Shown: positions 30,785 to 39,800 of the stretch, one piece after another
How positions within the stretch are numbered: the first letter of the stretch is position 1
Layout: each line of letters opens with the position of its first letter
Assembly: GCA_902797985.1 (NCBI GenBank)
Contig: CADBUZ010000012.1
Span: 1-41,804 of the forward strand
Origin: an uncultured bacterium
GTDB lineage: Bacteria > Cyanobacteriota > Vampirovibrionia > Gastranaerophilales > Gastranaerophilaceae
Length of the DNA: 41,804 nt
Direction: 5' to 3'
Program-made: the position numbers and the translations under genes
The notes under the pieces: model-generated
What the model saw: the letters and a program-made list of their open reading frames with translations, nothing else
The model's database searches: none
Told to the model about the DNA's origin: nothing

Positions 30785-31405
30785 ATGATATTTATGGTTA
30801 ATCTTGATGATATAAATAAATATCGAATCTACTTACAATATTTGAACAAAAAACTTGGAGAATATTTTGAAGAACAATCGCCATACATATTTTGTAAAGC
30901 GGGTTGTTCTTCTTGCTGCGAAAAAGGAGAATACCCGTTTACAGAAGTTGAATTCACATACCTTATGCTTGGGGTAAGAACTCTGGATAAAGATACCTTC
31001 CAAAAAATAGAACAAAATATGATTAAAATAAAAAAAGACAAAGAAGCTTGTAATAATAAAAAATTCCTGCATGCCTGTCCATTTTTAATAAATAAAAAAT
31101 GCTCGGTTTATGATTTTCGAGGAATTATTTGCAGAAGTCACGGTCTTGCTTTTTTTAGCAAAGATGAACACGTACTTGTACCTGCCTGTGTTGACGAAGG
31201 ACTAAATTACTCAAATGTCTATGACTTCGACACAAAAACAATTTCATCTGAAAAATATAAACAAACAGGGATAAAACAAGAACCGCTTGCTCACAATGTA
31301 GGAGTTTATTATCTGACCAACAATGAAATTACTAAGACATTAGAACTTGATTTTGGTGAAATAAAACCAATGTATGAATGGTTTATACATCAAATAAATA
31401 TCTAA
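30785..31405 (+). CDS. YkgJ-family cysteine cluster protein
   Basis: This 206-residue protein has the Cys cluster of the YkgJ/PF03692 family: CKAGCSSCC (about residues 38-46), CPFL, KKCSVYDFRGIICRSHG (about 105-120) and a further VPACV. The cysteines probably bind zinc or iron, but the family's biochemical role is not established. There is no signal peptide or membrane segment. Start codon choice is uncertain: ATG 30785 or ATG 30794, neither with a clear ribosome binding site. It is probably co-transcribed with the MerR gene. Its stop lies one base from the convergent ung stop, with no terminator between them. Confidence 0.82.
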   Translation: MIFMVNLDDINKYRIYLQYLNKKLGEYFEEQSPYIFCKAGCSSCCEKGEYPFTEVEFTYLMLGVRTLDKDTFQKIEQNMIKIKKDKEACNNKKFLHACPFLINKKCSVYDFRGIICRSHGLAFFSKDEHVLVPACVDEGLNYSNVYDFDTKTISSEKYKQTGIKQEPLAHNVGVYYLTNNEITKTLELDFGEIKPMYEWFIHQINI

Positions 31406-31406
31406 C

Positions 31407-32198
31407 TCACAAATTTGTCCAATCTATCTTATTTTCACCTAAGAATTTATCACATTCTTCAAAATGCTTTGGAACAACTTCTAAGAAATCTCCACCCCTA
31501 TTAACAGAAAGAGGAGATGGGTGTGATGCTTGTAACAGCATTATAGATGTGTTTGGCACAATGACAGATGTCCTATCGTGACAAAACTGTTTAAATTCCT
31601 TATCTTTTATATTCCCAAATACTATGTCATGAGCATCATTTCCCCATAGCATCATGACTAATTTTTTGTCTTTTATTCTCAACAGTTTTTGAATAATATT
31701 TTTCACAAATGGTTTCCATATTTTCATATGTTCTTTTTGAATTTTTGCTTGAAGCAAATCTCGCTCTTTTTTATCAAGTCCTTCATTAGCAACTCTTTGA
31801 TAAGTCAAACCGGTGTTTAATAACAATACTCCGGACTCTGCCCATTTTGTTAAATCATTCTTTTTATTTTCAAATAAATTACTTTTATACAATTTATCTA
31901 TAGCTTTAAAAATATTTTTTAATGAATCAGGAGTAGCCTCATCAAGACTGGAGAAAGCTAAACCATGAGCATCTTTAGGATTTGGATAAGGATCTTTTCC
32001 TAAAATAACAACTTTTACATTCTTTATTGAAACCTTTTTTAATGCATTAAAAATATTATGTTTTTGAGGGCTTGTACATCCATTCATAGACTCAATAATA
32101 CCTTTATCTGAAGCATACTGTTCAGCCTCTTTGTCGGTTAGCCACCCATTTTGAACCAATTTGTGAAATTCTTTTAAGATATCAAACACTTCTTCCAT
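31407..32198 (-). CDS. ung: Uracil-DNA glycosylase (family 1)
   Basis: Ung removes uracil from DNA to start base-excision repair. The 263 residues carry the water-activating loop as GKDPYPNPKDAHGLAFS (catalytic Asp69), LLLNTGLT, LWGNDAHD, and the HPSPLS leucine-loop motif (His226). The usual GQDPYH is changed at two positions here (Gln to Lys, final His to Pro), and the residues after HPSPLS differ from the AHRGF of E. coli, while Asp and the catalytic His remain. Function is probably kept. It is monocistronic and divergent from the gene at 32277. Confidence 0.9.
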   Translation of the reverse strand: MEEVFDILKEFHKLVQNGWLTDKEAEQYASDKGIIESMNGCTSPQKHNIFNALKKVSIKNVKVVILGKDPYPNPKDAHGLAFSSLDEATPDSLKNIFKAIDKLYKSNLFENKKNDLTKWAESGVLLLNTGLTYQRVANEGLDKKERDLLQAKIQKEHMKIWKPFVKNIIQKLLRIKDKKLVMMLWGNDAHDIVFGNIKDKEFKQFCHDRTSVIVPNTSIMLLQASHPSPLSVNRGGDFLEVVPKHFEECDKFLGENKIDWTNL

Positions 32199-32276
32199 AT
32201 GAACTCCTATTGATAATAATTGTAAATAAAAATCCTTTGAATAGCAAAAATTTGTTTTACTAGTTTTATATTGAAT

Positions 32277-33191
32277 ATGAAATTAGGTGCATTTAGCGAA
32301 TATAATTTTACCCCCATAAAAACACCTTCAGTCGGTTTTACTGCAGTAAAACCAAAATTAAATTTGGAAGGTGTTGCTAAATCATTATGCACCGACTACT
32401 TTGAAAAACAAGTTTCACCTTTTGATAACCCGCTTATGTACCAATATTTATCAAAAGATAAAAACAAATTAAATTCTCTTTTGACAAAATTATACAAACG
32501 CAAATTACCTGATTATGAAAAAAAATTACACGATAATAATATCGCTGAAAAACACCGTGTTTTATTGGTTGATCCTGAAGTAACAGCTCATATTGACGAG
32601 TTGACTGAATATGTATCAAAAGAAAAAATTGATACAACAAAACTAACTCCGTTTAATCTGAGAAAAAACTTCTCTAATTACCTTGGAGAAGAAACTATAT
32701 ACAGAGGGTTAAATGCCGAAGATAGCGAAGAATTAATCAATGCCTTAAAAGAAGATGGAATTTATCCTAAATTTCACAAAGAAAAAGAAAATGTTCTAAA
32801 CTCAATTAAATACTATTTGACTACACAGGCACTTCCTGTATGGAATGTTTTCTCAAAAATTAGAGATGTAATAGGCGGGAAACACACAGAATTTATGTCT
32901 GTTTCTTCAATCTATGATGTTGCAGCATCTGTATCAAAAAATGGAAGTAACAATGCAAAAACTCCAACGGTAGTAATTAAAACACAGGTTCCTAAATTGT
33001 CTGTAATAAAACAAAAAGGTAATTTTAAACAATCTTTTCCAATCGATGAAGAAACATTAGTTATTGGTGACAAAAAATATGATTACAAAACACAACGAGA
33101 ACAAATAGAAGCATTTATTCCATTCCATATCCCAACCAAAAATGCCGATTACAAAATCGATACAACAACTCCAGACTACACTTGGGGATAA
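32277..33191 (+). CDS. Unrecognised protein, possible ADP-ribosyltransferase fold
   Basis: The 304-residue soluble protein has no signal peptide. Three motifs spaced as in R-S-E mono-ADP-ribosyltransferases can be seen: Tyr142-Arg143-Gly144 (EETIYRGLN), Phe206-Met-Ser208-Val-Ser210 (TEFMSVSS, compare F-x-S-T-S) and Asp257-Glu258-Glu259 before a TLVIGDKKYDY strand (compare E-x-E-V-L). The ExE pair is imperfect, with Asp at the first position. The N-terminus includes SVGFTAVKP, similar to the start of the protein at 23186. The TTG at 32271 is in frame, but ATG 32277 is preferred. No ribosome binding site is seen; TATATT at 32267-32272 suggests a near-leaderless message. Family assignment is inference from motifs only. 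Confidence 0.6.
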   Translation: MKLGAFSEYNFTPIKTPSVGFTAVKPKLNLEGVAKSLCTDYFEKQVSPFDNPLMYQYLSKDKNKLNSLLTKLYKRKLPDYEKKLHDNNIAEKHRVLLVDPEVTAHIDELTEYVSKEKIDTTKLTPFNLRKNFSNYLGEETIYRGLNAEDSEELINALKEDGIYPKFHKEKENVLNSIKYYLTTQALPVWNVFSKIRDVIGGKHTEFMSVSSIYDVAASVSKNGSNNAKTPTVVIKTQVPKLSVIKQKGNFKQSFPIDEETLVIGDKKYDYKTQREQIEAFIPFHIPTKNADYKIDTTTPDYTWG

Positions 33192-33266
33192 TTTTCATAT
33201 TGATTTTAGAAAACGCTTACTAGATAATTAACCCAGAAATATTATTTGCAAAAAGAGGGAGATAAC

Positions 33267-33686
33267 ATGAATCTATCAGAACGAAACAAAGAACTTATGA
33301 AAAAGTTTGAAACAATGATAAATACGGCAGATAAAAAATTAGCAAACGAGCTTGTAGCACCAGATGCACCGTTTTATACTCCTGCAAGTCCGAAACCACT
33401 ATACGGAGGAGAAGGATACCTTTCTGTAGTTCATTGGATGAGAGAAGGATTTTCTGATGTGCAATGGCATATTAAAGATATGATTGCCGACGATGAAAAA
33501 GTTGCGGTACATTGGGATTTAACCGGCACTCACGATGGGAACTTCTTAGGAATATCTCCTACCGGAAACAAAATTTCTGTTAGTGTTATGAATTTTTATT
33601 ATTTTAATAAAGATGGCAAAGTCACAAATGATATAGCGGCAGAAGGCATGATTGGAATTTTAAGAGGTATTGGCGCTGTTAAATAA
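33267..33686 (+). CDS. SnoaL-like / ester cyclase-type protein
   Basis: The 139 residues fit the SnoaL-like (NTF2-fold) family: an N-terminal helix (LSERNKELMKKFETMI), APFYTPASPKPLYGGEGYLSVVHWMREGFSDVQWHIKDMIADDEKVAVHWDLTGTHDGNFLGISPTG, then NFYYFNKDGKVTNDIAAEG. These small enzymes or binding proteins act on varied substrates; His/Asp pairs such as WDLTGTHDG suggest a catalytic pocket. The frame opens upstream at a TTG (33246), but GAGGGAG (33256-33262) fixes the ATG at 33267. It stands after the gene at 33191 with a 75-base gap; co-transcription is possible but unproved. Confidence 0.8.
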   Translation: MNLSERNKELMKKFETMINTADKKLANELVAPDAPFYTPASPKPLYGGEGYLSVVHWMREGFSDVQWHIKDMIADDEKVAVHWDLTGTHDGNFLGISPTGNKISVSVMNFYYFNKDGKVTNDIAAEGMIGILRGIGAVK

Positions 33687-34071
33687 AGGATTGTGTTAAA
33701 CATATTTCATTTATTATAAATAGGACATAGAGGTTGTTTTTATTCAATAAATATTTAAAAATCAAGAAACTCTTATGAATACATATTAAATTTGTTAATT
33801 GATTAATTATGTAAGAGTTATATTATTTGATGCAGTTTAGATATTACCTAATGTATAATGAGTAATGTTAGAATTAACATATAAATCATCTTGAGTGTAT
33901 CCATATTCTTAACATAAAGATTTTATCTGTTTTACAGAATTTATTAATAATTGCTTGTTTTTAAAACACAGAGTTGTTTACTACTAAAAATTTAATGCTT
34001 CTAAAGATATATAAAATATAGCGAAACGTTCATTAAAACATGCGATTTTGTTTGTTTTAGAAGGTAGTTAT
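33687..34071. other. Gene-poor AT-rich interval holding a regulator pseudogene
   Basis: This 385-base interval between the SnoaL-like gene and the MEMO-AMMECR1 gene has no intact ORF. Its middle holds decayed XRE-type coding sequence on the minus strand (see 33780-33968). The rest is AT-rich with no recognisable RNA, terminator or repeat. Confidence 0.6.
33780..33968 (-). pseudogene. Degenerate XRE-family helix-turn-helix regulator
   Basis: Reading the minus strand in one frame from 33968 gives FKNKQLLINSVKQIKSLC*, EYGYTQDDLYVNSNITHYTL, GNI*TASNNITLT* and LIN*. This is the XRE/Cro-CI HTH pattern (typically IKxLREExGxTQxxLAxxxGISxxxLGNIExGxxNITLxTLxxIA). Three of the in-frame TAA codons fall where a Glu or other sense codon is expected, so the reading frame is kept while nonsense changes accumulate. 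Neighbouring genes use TAA as a normal stop, so recoding is not a plausible explanation. The region beyond the HTH is unrecognisable. I judge it an old pseudogene of a small regulator. Confidence 0.72.
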
Positions 34072-35508
34072 TTATTTTTCTTTTATGTAAGACGTTTCAA
34101 ATCGATATGCTTCGAATGTTTTGGAAAAATGATTAGGTGACAGTCCTGCTTTAACTTTTAAAGAGTTTAAGAATTCTTTTTTATCAGGTATTTGTTCCCA
34201 AACAGAAGGGAGATATACCGCTTGATGTCCATTGTCTTTTATAATAATTCCATCAACATTTTGTCTTATTTGGTTTAATAAATCTTCTTCATTTTTGAAT
34301 TGCATTGGTTTTGGAACAGATAATAAAGATACAGCAATTGATAAATCTTTTATCTCACTTTTATCTACAGGTTTGAATCTTGGATCTGCATATGCTGAAT
34401 TTTTTGCATTTGTAATTATATCATTTATTAACGGTCTTTGAGGAATGATAGAGCCTATGCATCCTCTTAATTGTCCATTCTTTTCGAGTGTAACAAATAC
34501 TGCGCCATATTCTGATAAAACTTTTGGATATTCTATTTCAGAAGGGTTGATTGTTTTGTTTTTTATTGACTCTTTGCACAAATTTAATATAAAGTCTGAG
34601 TAGTATTCTTTTATAAATTCGTTTCTTTTCCCTTCATATAAAAACCAACAACCATATCCAACAACTCTATTTCTATCAAAAGAGGTAGAACTTGAGTTTG
34701 TCATATCAATGCGGATTAATGAAAAATCTTGTTGATTAGCAAATTTTATTAAACCTTTAATTCCCGTTGCGCCACAAGCAAGCTCATTCGGAAAATTATC
34801 AATAACCCCTGTTTCTATCAGTTGCGCTGTGTATGAGTCTACCCTTCTCGCATTTTCATCTGACAGATAATGGCTCAAATCGGAGGATATTATAAATCCG
34901 TTTTGAGGATTTTTATAATAATATGAAATTATCTCATAAATCTTTTGAGAATCTTCATTTCCAACCAAAATCGGAATTATTTTTACATCTTTAAAAACAG
35001 TTTGAATAAAAGGAATTTCAACTTCTATTGCATGTTCCGGTGCAAGTGGTTCATCATTAATTTTTGCTCCAAACTTTGATACAAGTTCATTATTTATTTC
35101 TTTATTAATACTGATTTCTCCTAAAGGAGTAGACCACGAATCGTAACTTGTGAGCGCAAGTCCGCTAAAAGGGACTCTATGTGCAGGGGCAATAATAAAA
35201 ATATTTTTAATGCTTTTGTCAAGCTGACTAATTCCTTCATACGCCAATCTTCCGGAATAAATCAATCCCGCATGCGGAACGATTACTGCCCTGGTAGAAA
35301 TTTTATAATTATTTATACTATTTTTTTTAAACGCATTAATTTGTTTAACAAGTTTGTCTTTGTCAGAAGGATAAAATATTCCTGCAACAGAAGGATTCTT
35401 TATTTTAACTGATTCCATATAAACCTTACCATTAGTTTTAGCTTGTGCAAAAACTATTCCAATCCCTGCACAAGCAATAATAATTAACAAAAATAATATT
35501 TTCTTCAT
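34072..35508 (-). CDS. Exported MEMO-AMMECR1 fusion (AmmeMemoRadiSam system proteins B and A)
   Basis: After a signal peptide (about 1-23, MKKILFLLIIIACAGIGIVFAQA) comes a MEMO domain (about 35-300): VAGIFYPSD, VPHAGLIYSG, IIAPAHRVPFSGLALTSYDSWSTPLG, PLAPEHAIEVEIPF and SSDLSHY, with the His/His/Cys-type metal-site positions. Then an AMMECR1 domain (about 315-475) with GAVFVTLEKNGQLRGCIGSI and YADPRFKPV. The usual system has a separate radical SAM partner, which is not in this window. Secretion of the fusion is unusual. The ATG at 35508 is preferred over upstream codons; a TATAAT six bases before it on the minus strand and no ribosome binding site suggest leaderless translation. Confidence 0.9.
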   Translation of the reverse strand: MKKILFLLIIIACAGIGIVFAQAKTNGKVYMESVKIKNPSVAGIFYPSDKDKLVKQINAFKKNSINNYKISTRAVIVPHAGLIYSGRLAYEGISQLDKSIKNIFIIAPAHRVPFSGLALTSYDSWSTPLGEISINKEINNELVSKFGAKINDEPLAPEHAIEVEIPFIQTVFKDVKIIPILVGNEDSQKIYEIISYYYKNPQNGFIISSDLSHYLSDENARRVDSYTAQLIETGVIDNFPNELACGATGIKGLIKFANQQDFSLIRIDMTNSSSTSFDRNRVVGYGCWFLYEGKRNEFIKEYYSDFILNLCKESIKNKTINPSEIEYPKVLSEYGAVFVTLEKNGQLRGCIGSIIPQRPLINDIITNAKNSAYADPRFKPVDKSEIKDLSIAVSLLSVPKPMQFKNEEDLLNQIRQNVDGIIIKDNGHQAVYLPSVWEQIPDKKEFLNSLKVKAGLSPNHFSKTFEAYRFETSYIKEK

Positions 35509-35514
35509 AGAAAC

Positions 35515-35520
35515 ATTATA
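35515..35520 (-). promoter_or_regulatory. -10 element next to the MEMO-AMMECR1 start
   Basis: TATAAT on the minus strand lies six bases upstream of the ATG at 35508, the same spacing as at ybeY. There is no ribosome binding site between them. Transcription should begin at or next to the A of the start codon. Confidence 0.5.
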
Positions 35521-35543
35521 ATACATTTTTAAATAATGTTCAT

Positions 35544-36209
35544 TTAGTTATTTTGTACTAATCTTTTACCTAAATCAAAGGCTTTTTTTAAATCCTTAGG
35601 GAATTGTTCATCACGAACTTTTGCTTTTTGAGCTTCATCAAATAAATCACAATTATATTTTGAATAATCAGCAAACTGATATGTGTCGTATGCATACAAT
35701 CCTTCTGCATATCCCATAATATGATTTAAACTTTTTACATTTTCATCCAATATGACAGGATAATTTATTTGACTTGCCAATTCTTCAGGACAATTCATTG
35801 TAAAGATAACCCCTGTAGGAATTACTTTATTCAGTTGTGATTTGCAGCCGCCTTTTTCATTATCAACCATATATGTGTGATTAGCAAACATCAAACGCTC
35901 AACAAAATTTCTGAACACTCCTGTAGGATATGAAAAATAAACAGGTGAACCAATTATAATTGCATCAGCCTGTACACATTTTTCAAGCAACGGTCTGATA
36001 TCATCTTTGATTGCACAAACATTATTAGTTGTGCTGCCTTTTCTTTGGCAAGCAAAACAACTTCTGCAACCTAAAAAATTATAATCATACAAGTTAAAGT
36101 ATTCTACCTCTGCGCCTGCTGTTTCAGCACCTTTTTGCGCTTCTTTTAGCATTTTGGCTGTATTAAAATTTTTTCTCGGACTACCATTTAAGATGATAAC
36201 TTTTTTCAT
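35544..36209 (-). CDS. Flavodoxin-family NADPH-dependent FMN reductase
   Basis: The 221-residue protein has the flavodoxin-like FMN-binding start (KKVIILNGSPRKNFNTAKML), an iron-sulfur-flavoprotein-like Cys segment (CRSCFACQRKGSTTNNVCAIKDDI), and the ADAIIIGSPVYFSYPTGVFRNFVERL loop that binds flavin. Members reduce quinones, nitro compounds or other small molecules with NAD(P)H. The Cys-rich segment may hold an Fe-S cluster. A strong AAAGGAG precedes the ATG. It follows the SMR gene by 46 bases and may share its transcript. Confidence 0.9.
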   Translation of the reverse strand: MKKVIILNGSPRKNFNTAKMLKEAQKGAETAGAEVEYFNLYDYNFLGCRSCFACQRKGSTTNNVCAIKDDIRPLLEKCVQADAIIIGSPVYFSYPTGVFRNFVERLMFANHTYMVDNEKGGCKSQLNKVIPTGVIFTMNCPEELASQINYPVILDENVKSLNHIMGYAEGLYAYDTYQFADYSKYNCDLFDEAQKAKVRDEQFPKDLKKAFDLGKRLVQNN

Positions 36210-36255
36210 TACAAACTCCTTTTTATTATTTAAACCTATATTTAATTAATGAAAA

Positions 36256-36576
36256 TTAACTTTTGGCGAATAATTTTAATCCCGCAACTCCGATTATTAT
36301 GAATATAATGCATATAACCTGTAAAAGAGTTAATTTTTCATTAAATAACAAAATCCCCAATAATGTTGTCCCGACAATTCCAAAAGCAACCCACATTACA
36401 TAAGCAACTCCTAATGGTAAATATTTCAGCGCAAAAGATAAAAATATTGCACTTAAAATATATGTGATTGCAGTTATAACAGATGGTATAATAAGGCTAA
36501 AACCATTAGAATATTTCATTGCAACAGCCCATATTATTTCAAAAATTCCGGCTAATAATAACATTAACCACTTCAT
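36256..36576 (-). CDS. SMR-family transporter, Gdx/SugE-like
   Basis: The 106-residue protein has four transmembrane helices and the essential glutamate in helix 1 (AGIFEIIWAVAMKYSNGFS). The Trp after the Glu and the LPLGVAYVMWVAFGIVGTTLLG and AGLKL segments are nearer to the Gdx (SugE, guanidinium exporter) branch than to EmrE-type drug exporters. It probably works as a dual-topology dimer. No guanidine riboswitch was seen upstream; instead a cluster of palindromes lies at 36702-36766. A ribosome binding site-like AGGTGA precedes the ATG. Confidence 0.85.
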   Translation of the reverse strand: MKWLMLLLAGIFEIIWAVAMKYSNGFSLIIPSVITAITYILSAIFLSFALKYLPLGVAYVMWVAFGIVGTTLLGILLFNEKLTLLQVICIIFIIIGVAGLKLFAKS

Positions 36577-36701
36577 AAAATCACCTCGTTATGTATAAAT
36601 ATATTATATGTAAAAAAAAATATATGAATAAATAGAAAATATCTTTATGATAAAATCAAAATTGAGGAGAGTTATATGTAATTTAACTAACTGTAAGTAA
36701 T

Positions 36702-36766
36702 CAAACCGTTTGTTTTATTCTGTCAAACTAACTGTTTGTTTACATTGACAGAGATGGTTAGTTTGA
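36702..36766. promoter_or_regulatory. Cluster of CAAAC/GTTTG palindromes
   Basis: Three related sites occur: CAAAC-C-GTTTG (36702-36712), CAAAC-TAACT-GTTTG (36724-36738), and TCAAACTAAC (36723-36732) matched in inverted orientation by GTTAGTTTGA (36757-36766). Such palindromes are typical operator half-sites (for example TetR-type). The cluster lies between the SMR gene start (36576) and the autotransporter 3' end (36820). No regulator gene is next to it. Confidence 0.5.
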
Positions 36767-36819
36767 TAATTTTTGGTAAAATACTCCTCGCTAGTATTCT
36801 ACAAAAGTGATGGCATTAC

Positions 36820-39800
36820 CTAGTTTTCGACTTTTGGTTGTTTTTTTGCTTTTGCCTTTGGTTGTTTTCTTGCTTTTATCTTAGGGTGTTTTTCAAGTTT
36901 AGGAGTACTTACAACAGATATCAAATCCTTACTGTCCTTTATTGTGACAGAACGTTTTATTCCTGTTTTTGACATAACTTTTTTTATAACATTATTTTTC
37001 TGTACAGGAGCTTCCTTAATAACTGTTCTGTCAGAATTAATTGTTGAATGCTTACTGCCTAACGCATATCTCAAGCCAAGCGATAATGCTACACCATTTC
37101 TTCCACCGTTTCTCAGCATTGCCTGTACATATCCTGTAAATCTGTCTCCGTAATGTTTTTGGATACCTATGCCATATTGAATGTATGGTCTGATTGACAT
37201 ATATGGCAACTGTATATCCGCAGCGGTAAAGTTAGTTTTATCCAGAATATTCCATACCATTTGTATACTCATATACGGCTGCCAGCCATTAGCCAGATTT
37301 CCTATAAATTTCAATCCCGGTGCTATATTGATTGCATGCAAAGGAGAATCTTTAATTTTTACACCTTTAGCATTTGTATAATCAAATGCATTCACAAATG
37401 TATATGACATCAAATAACTAGGCTGGATTACGAATTTGCCATCAGCAAGCTCCCAGTTGTAACCTGTTTTAAGGGCACCACCACCCATTAACATAGGGAA
37501 GTCCTCACTGCCTAAGTTTGTAGAAACATCAGCGACAGTTGCACCAATATTGGCAGTGACACCTGCAAAGAAATTACCTTTATATAACATTGCTGATACA
37601 CCAAGTGCACCACCATTTTGGTAAATATCGTTACCAGCGTATGCCTGATGAGAACCTGTGTATCCGAGATAACCTGCATATTGAACCATGAATCCATGTC
37701 CAATATCATACATCTTACTTTCACCGCCGCCGAATGAGCCATAAAGAATATTACTTACACGCGGGCCATTGCTGAGGTTTACTTTTTCAAATGTCGCATA
37801 ACCTCTGAACCAGAGAGCAGGTTCCTGTTCTACCGGATGAGACAGAGTATATTTTAACCCGCCTTCAAGACAAGCACTCTTATTTGCAAATTTATATGCT
37901 TCACGTTCTTTCTTCGTCATCAACATTTTCATATCAAGATTCTTGAACGCTTCATCATAAGTATTCAATTGAGTTAAATATCCACCGAGCTGAGCCGCAA
38001 TAGGTGCTGCAAGAACTCCAGGGTTGTAATCGTCTGGATTTGTTCCTTTTGCAGGACCATAATACAGGATACCGTCTTTTATATAACCGTTATATTTCTT
38101 TATAGAAGTTGTTACTGATTTTAATTTCTGGTCATCAGCAGTTACATATTCATCAGGAATACCTGTCAATGTACTTATCTTGATAGCTATTGAATTTTTC
38201 AAATCAGTCCCTATTACATTGATTGTAGAAACATCAAACTTGCCTGTGCCCGAGAAATCACCGATAAACGAGTCGCTCTTGGCACTGTTCAAATGAAAAT
38301 CTATAGCAAGATTTGGAGTTCCTGTTATTACCACATTGCCTAAATCAATCTGTTCTATGTGGTTATTTATAGCACTTATTGTACCCCCGTTAGCATAGAA
38401 ATTAGACGCACCTGAGATAGATCCATAAGGTTCAAGTGCCATTGTTCCGCTTGTTAATGTAAGATTTGTTCCTGCTATAACATTATTTATATTTACTTTT
38501 CCGTCTCCTGCATCAATATTTACATTACCGTCAGGAATTCCTGTAATTTTATTGTTGATTTCTGTTGTACCTTTAACATTGACAGTACCATTATTCGCAA
38601 TATCTTTTTGAGTCTTTCCGCCATTGATATTGAGAACAGCACCGCTTTCAACCTCTGTTTCTGATTTCAGATTATCTGCAAGATTTGTCAAACTACCGCC
38701 ATCTTTAACGGTTGCTTTTGCTTGCTCGATTGTACCGTTATTTGTAACACTACCTGAAATATTTACAACACCTGTACCTTCAATAGTACCCGAGTTTGTA
38801 CCGTCTTTAATATTCAACACTCCGCTTGTACTACCATTACCGTTATTCGCAATTGTACCTGCGTTATTCAATGTATCTGCTACTGACGTTACACCTGTGT
38901 TTGTCAATGTTCCTGATTGAACATTTAAGTTATTTTGACTTAAAGTACCGCTGTTTGCAAAGTTATCACTTGCTCCACCGCTAATTGTTGTAGTACCTGT
39001 ACCGCTAATTGTACCTTCATTAGTACCGTTTTTAATTGATAAACTATTATTGTTTGTAACAGCACCTGTTGATTCAACATTCAAAGTATCAGCAACGACT
39101 GAACCTGTGTTTGTCAATGTTCCGGTTGTTGCATCTATAACACCTTGAGTAATATTACCGCTGTTTGTTGTGTTACCTTCTACAGTAGTTTTACCTGCGC
39201 CTGTAATGTCGCCTGCGTTAGAAGAACCATCTTTTAATGTCAGAGTAGCACCTTCTTTGTTTGCAATTGTTGCGCCTTCACTGTTAGTAACTTTTGCCGT
39301 TATATCTTTATCATTTGTAATATTACCTTCGTTTTTAACAACATTTGCAGTTATACTATTGTTATTGGTAATATCACCCTTATTAGAAACTGTATCCGTA
39401 TTTATGGTTGCGTTGTTATCTAAGCTTGAGTTTGCTGCTACATTGATTTCTTTTTGGATTATTGAACCGCCCTCTTGGAAGGTTACGCTTCCTGCTGTAG
39501 TGTCATTACCGATATTGATTACACCTGCTGTACCTTGTCCGCTGTTATCAGTAATATTTTTAACACTGTCCGTTCCGTAGAAATTGATATTGCCGTCATT
39601 AATTAAATCAGTCGTATTATTTGAGAAAGTTGTATCTGTAATATTGATGTCACCACCTGCAGAATTATCAATTGCAGTATCAAATCCATCGACTATCGCA
39701 TTAACAAAACTAAGCGTCTGTTCCTGGTTTGCAATACTTATTTCTCCAACGCCTGAACCTTTAATCTCAGCAGTTCCGTTGCCGTTTATTGTCATTGATT

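Noticed and set aside
30785-31405. YkgJ protein as a ferredoxin-type electron carrier
   Set aside because: Cys spacing does not match CxxCxxCxxxC ferredoxin clusters; it matches the YkgJ cysteine-cluster family.
33780-33968. Stop-codon reassignment to explain TAA codons in the XRE-like frame
   Set aside because: Many intact genes in the window end in TAA at the right place, so the code is standard and the frame is a pseudogene.
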